Below the pieces are notes generated by a model. It saw only the letters and a program-made list of their open reading frames with translations. It did no database searches and was not told the DNA's origin. Source: Ignavibacteriales bacterium (GTDB lineage Bacteria > Bacteroidota > Ignavibacteria > UBA10030). Taken from it: DNA of 64,000 bases. The position numbers were made by a program, and so were the translations under genes. The stretch is from contig JAPLFR010000008.1 in assembly GCA_026390575.1 (NCBI GenBank), positions 310,001 to 374,000 on the forward strand, in the 5' to 3' direction. Shown in pieces: positions 61,489 to 64,000 of this stretch (position 1 is its first letter; each line of letters begins with the position of its first letter).

Positions 61489-62424
61489 TTAGTGTGTGAT
61501 GAGTTCGTTACCTATAGATGGCTGTGTACTAATTTTTGAATTCATGATGTTTTTCATCGTTTCAATCTTTTCCTTCACCTTCTCCATCAGCCATTGCGGA
61601 GTGGATGTTGCACCGGTGATGCCGACGGTTTCGATTCCTTCAAACCACTCCGGTTGAAGCTCCTGAACGTCCTCTATGAATTGAATCCGGGAATTGACTG
61701 ATTTAACAATTTCGTATAACACTTTCCCATTCGAGCTATGTCTGCCTGCGACGAAAACAATAAGGTCGTTCTCCGCCGCGAATTCTCGAATCTTCTTTTC
61801 ACGACCAAACACCTGGCCGCAAATGGTATCTTTTGCAAGAAACTCAGTCGCAAGTTCTTCCATAGAACCGACGACCAACTCTTTTATTCTTTTAGATAAT
61901 TCTTCTTTGATGGAATAGTATGTCGGTTTGTCCATCGTTGTTTGAGAGAATAGAACAGTTTTCCGATCCATCTTCACTTTATCGATTTCATCCAGCGATT
62001 TTATAACGATCGCTTCGCCGTTTGTTTGACCTACGAGTCCGATAACTTCTGCATGTTCTATCTTGCCGAAAATAACGACTTGATACCCATCATCATAGAA
62101 CCGGCGAATTCGCTCCTGCACTTTGGCAACCACCGGACACGTCGCATCGATCAATGTAATGCCAAGTTCTTGAGCGCGTGTATATGTCTCCGGCGGCTCA
62201 CCATGCGCACGAATCAGAATTTTTGCGCCCCGGAGCTTCGATAAATCATCATGTGTCACTGTTTCAAGCCCCTCAGATCTAAGCCGTTCAATCTCCACAG
62301 GATTGTGAATGATATCGCCTAGGGAATATAGTTTTTCACCGGCGGCAAGTTCCTTCTCTGCAATATCCACAGTCCGAACAACTCCCCAACAGAATCCGGA
62401 AGATTTATCGACTGTCACTCGCAT
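61489..62424 (-). CDS. ispH: 4-hydroxy-3-methylbut-2-enyl diphosphate reductase
   Basis: A 311-aa iron-sulfur enzyme and the last step of the MEP pathway. Three cluster cysteines lie in SSGFCWGVVRTV, DATCPVVAKV and KDTICGQVFGREKK. Further conserved elements are RAHGEPPE, the AEVIGLVGQT block (IFGKIEHAEVIGL), and ITGATSTPQWLMEKV. It overlaps the cmk stop by 10 nt and precedes rpsA by about 100 nt. With ispF at 4168-4674 it confirms the MEP route. Confidence 0.95.
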   Translation of the reverse strand: MRVTVDKSSGFCWGVVRTVDIAEKELAAGEKLYSLGDIIHNPVEIERLRSEGLETVTHDDLSKLRGAKILIRAHGEPPETYTRAQELGITLIDATCPVVAKVQERIRRFYDDGYQVVIFGKIEHAEVIGLVGQTNGEAIVIKSLDEIDKVKMDRKTVLFSQTTMDKPTYYSIKEELSKRIKELVVGSMEELATEFLAKDTICGQVFGREKKIREFAAENDLIVFVAGRHSSNGKVLYEIVKSVNSRIQFIEDVQELQPEWFEGIETVGITGATSTPQWLMEKVKEKIETMKNIMNSKISTQPSIGNELITH

Positions 62425-63122
62425 GATGTTTCTTTTTCCTTAATAATTTCATTTGCACGTTCCAAAATGAAATTGACTTGTTCCTCAATAGTTAAATTGG
62501 AAGTGTCTAATTCAATTGCATCCGCAGCTTTTCGCAACGGGCTAGCTTCACGGGTTGAATCTTTCTGATCACGTGCATCAATTTCTTGTATCAAATCATC
62601 CTGATTTGCCTCAATTCCAACCAGAGCAAGATCTTTTTTCCGTCGCCGGGCTCGTTCTTCAACACTTGCGACCATAAATATTTTTAACTCTGCTTTTGGA
62701 AGAACAACCGTCCCGATATCGCGTCCTTCCAAAACAACACCACCGCTTGACGCCATCTTTTGCTGCGCATGTACCATCACTTCGCGGACGCCTTTAAAAC
62801 TGCTTACAGTACTGACAGAACAACTCACCAATTGTGTTCTGATTCGTTTCGTTACTTCTATGCCGTCCAAGAAGACCTTCGTGGTACTATCCTTCACTTC
62901 CAAACGGATAGCACTCGTCTGCGCTAGACGGACAATTTCTTTTTTATCGTTTAAATCTATTTTTTCGTCAAGCGCTTTCAGAGTAATAGCACGATACATT
63001 GCGCCTGTATCAATATGAAGATAACCCAATTTATGAGCCACCAACTTTGCTGTCGTGCTCTTACCTGATGCGGCTGGCCCATCTATCGCTATGGTTATCT
63101 TCTTCAACTCGTCCTTATGCAC
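62415..63122 (-). CDS. cmk: Cytidylate kinase
   Basis: A roughly 230-aa kinase phosphorylating CMP and dCMP. The P-loop is IDGPAASGKSTTAKLVA, the substrate block is HIDTGAMYRAITL, and VLEGRDIGTVVLPKAELKIFM and the LID region ERARRRKKDL are typical. Start choice is open: GTG 63122 or TTG 63107 (with AAGGACGAG upstream) give normal lengths of 235 and 230 aa; TTG 63164 adds a hydrophobic extension not seen in the family. It heads the cmk-ispH-rpsA group. Confidence 0.92.
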   Translation of the reverse strand: MHKDELKKITIAIDGPAASGKSTTAKLVAHKLGYLHIDTGAMYRAITLKALDEKIDLNDKKEIVRLAQTSAIRLEVKDSTTKVFLDGIEVTKRIRTQLVSCSVSTVSSFKGVREVMVHAQQKMASSGGVVLEGRDIGTVVLPKAELKIFMVASVEERARRRKKDLALVGIEANQDDLIQEIDARDQKDSTREASPLRKAADAIELDTSNLTIEEQVNFILERANEIIKEKETSCE

Positions 63123-63341
63123 CTTTTGGATTAATAATATACAGAATAAAACATTGGAGAGCAATTAAGAATTCCCAACGCTTTTATGGATTTTCTGGTA
63201 TAATGGATGGTGAAGTGGTAAGCAAAGATATTGCTTTAAAAGCCACTATATAGGAAGGGATGTGAAACAGAGGTCAGTAATCAATATTCAATAATCCGTT
63301 TCTCCTTCTGTCTTTTGACTTTTACAATTTTTCTATACATT

Positions 63342-64000
63342 TCACACCATCAGTCTGCGATCTGCGAGACTGACGAAACGGTCTGCCGCAATGATAATAT
63401 GGTCATGCACCGCAATACCGATTATCTTCCCTGCTTCCACAAGCTGTTTAGTAATGGCGATATCATCCTGGCTTGGTTCCGGATTTCCACTGGGATGGTT
63501 GTGAACAAAAATAACTGCCGCTGCCGATTGGGTAATCGCCTCGCGAAAACATTCCCGGGGATGAGCAAGTGATGAACTCAATATTCCTTTGGTTATTTGT
63601 TTTGGTTCAAGGAGCCGGTTAATGGAGTTTAATGGAAATACCCAAAATTCTTCTTGTACTAAATCTTTGAACTTTGCCCCAAATCGTTGAACAATATCTT
63701 CAGGTGATTGGATTGTGAGCCGATCTTTTCTTTTCGTTTCCGGCAGCCGTTTCGCAAGTTCAAACGCTGCCACTAGAGCGATAGCTCGGCTTTCACCAAT
63801 TCCACATTTTTTAATTTCTTCAACAGACAACAAAGATATTTCGTGCAGCGTTCTTTCGTCAGCGAAAAGACGCCGCGCGAGATCAACAGCCGTGACACCT
63901 TTACTCCCCATTCTAATAAGAATGGCAAGCAGTTCAGCATCGCTTAAATTGCCCACTCCGCGATGCAGAAGTTTTTCTCTTGGGCGTTCATCAGCAGGCC
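63342..64000 (-). CDS. radC: RadC/YeeS-family JAMM-domain protein (N-terminus beyond window)
   Basis: The visible 219 residues include ERPREKLLHRGVGNLSDAELLAIL, the N-terminal RadC block with a helix-hairpin-helix region (EEIKKCGIGESRAIALVAAFE), and the C-terminal JAMM metalloprotease-like domain with HNHPSGNPEPSQDD. The frame continues to the right edge, so only a few codons should be missing. Family members were once linked to DNA repair, though the role is unproven. It stands apart from cmk with a 178-nt gap. Confidence 0.93.
   Translation of the reverse strand, partial: PADERPREKLLHRGVGNLSDAELLAILIRMGSKGVTAVDLARRLFADERTLHEISLLSVEEIKKCGIGESRAIALVAAFELAKRLPETKRKDRLTIQSPEDIVQRFGAKFKDLVQEEFWVFPLNSINRLLEPKQITKGILSSSLAHPRECFREAITQSAAAVIFVHNHPSGNPEPSQDDIAITKQLVEAGKIIGIAVHDHIIIAADRFVSLADRRLMV

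Overview
The window looks like chromosome from a Gram-negative bacterium of the FCB superphylum, plausibly the Bacteroidota/Ignavibacteriota side. This is inference. It rests on a DUF3098 protein, a two-permease Lol-type ABC system, a TonB-receptor N-terminal remnant with a carboxypeptidase-like regulatory domain, lipoprotein machinery (lnt, Lol) and a DUF6567-type lipoprotein. Several starts appear to be TTG or GTG, and many genes have recognisable Shine-Dalgarno sequences. All genes except one (a DUF2339 membrane protein at 33013-35805) are on the minus strand, so operons read from high to low coordinates.

Layout. 1-18912 is dense housekeeping: LOG-family protein (cut by the window edge), threonine aldolase, lnt, PAP2 phosphatase, DedA, ispF, acylphosphatase, tRNA-Leu(GAG), tRNA-Lys(TTT), a DUF3098 protein, lolD and two Lol-type permeases, prfB with a canonical programmed +1 frameshift, aspS, trxA, dnaE, proS, tRNA-Arg(CCT) and a metallo-beta-lactamase-fold hydrolase. 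18913-33012 is an accessory, repeat-rich stretch. It holds mosaics of short palindromes, three copies of a small inverted-repeat element, a three-copy REP-like family (one copy supplies the stop codon of an MFS gene) and an 81-nt foldable direct repeat in two copies. Between the repeats sit a degenerate redoxin-like secreted protein, an AT-rich DpnI-DpnD methyl-directed restriction island, a small lipoprotein, a GH30 glycosidase, an IS4-type transposase remnant, an MFS transporter and a class IV aminotransferase translationally coupled to a hybrid multi-PAS histidine kinase. 33013-42392 holds the DUF2339 protein, several broken genes (SpoIIE-type phosphatase, GNAT, TonB receptor), an esterase, and a MacA/MacB-like efflux locus without its ATPase.

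42525-64000 returns to chromosomal backbone: zwf-pgl (oxidative pentose phosphate branch), a nitrilase-family amidase, an MFS transporter, glgB, nadD, a surface-polysaccharide block (three glycosyltransferases, a methyltransferase, a Wzx-like flippase), a TrpF-like protein with altered active-site motifs, a CBS-domain CorC-like protein, truA, a DUF5683-like envelope protein, mtaB, rpsA, ispH, cmk (the conserved cmk-ispH-rpsA group) and radC cut by the right edge.

The most interesting accessory items are the DpnI/DpnD island with an unknown 73-aa partner and no adenine methylase in view, the 81-nt foldable repeat lying just past two terminators, and the divergent TrpF-like gene. No CRISPR array, rRNA, prophage or intact insertion sequence was seen.
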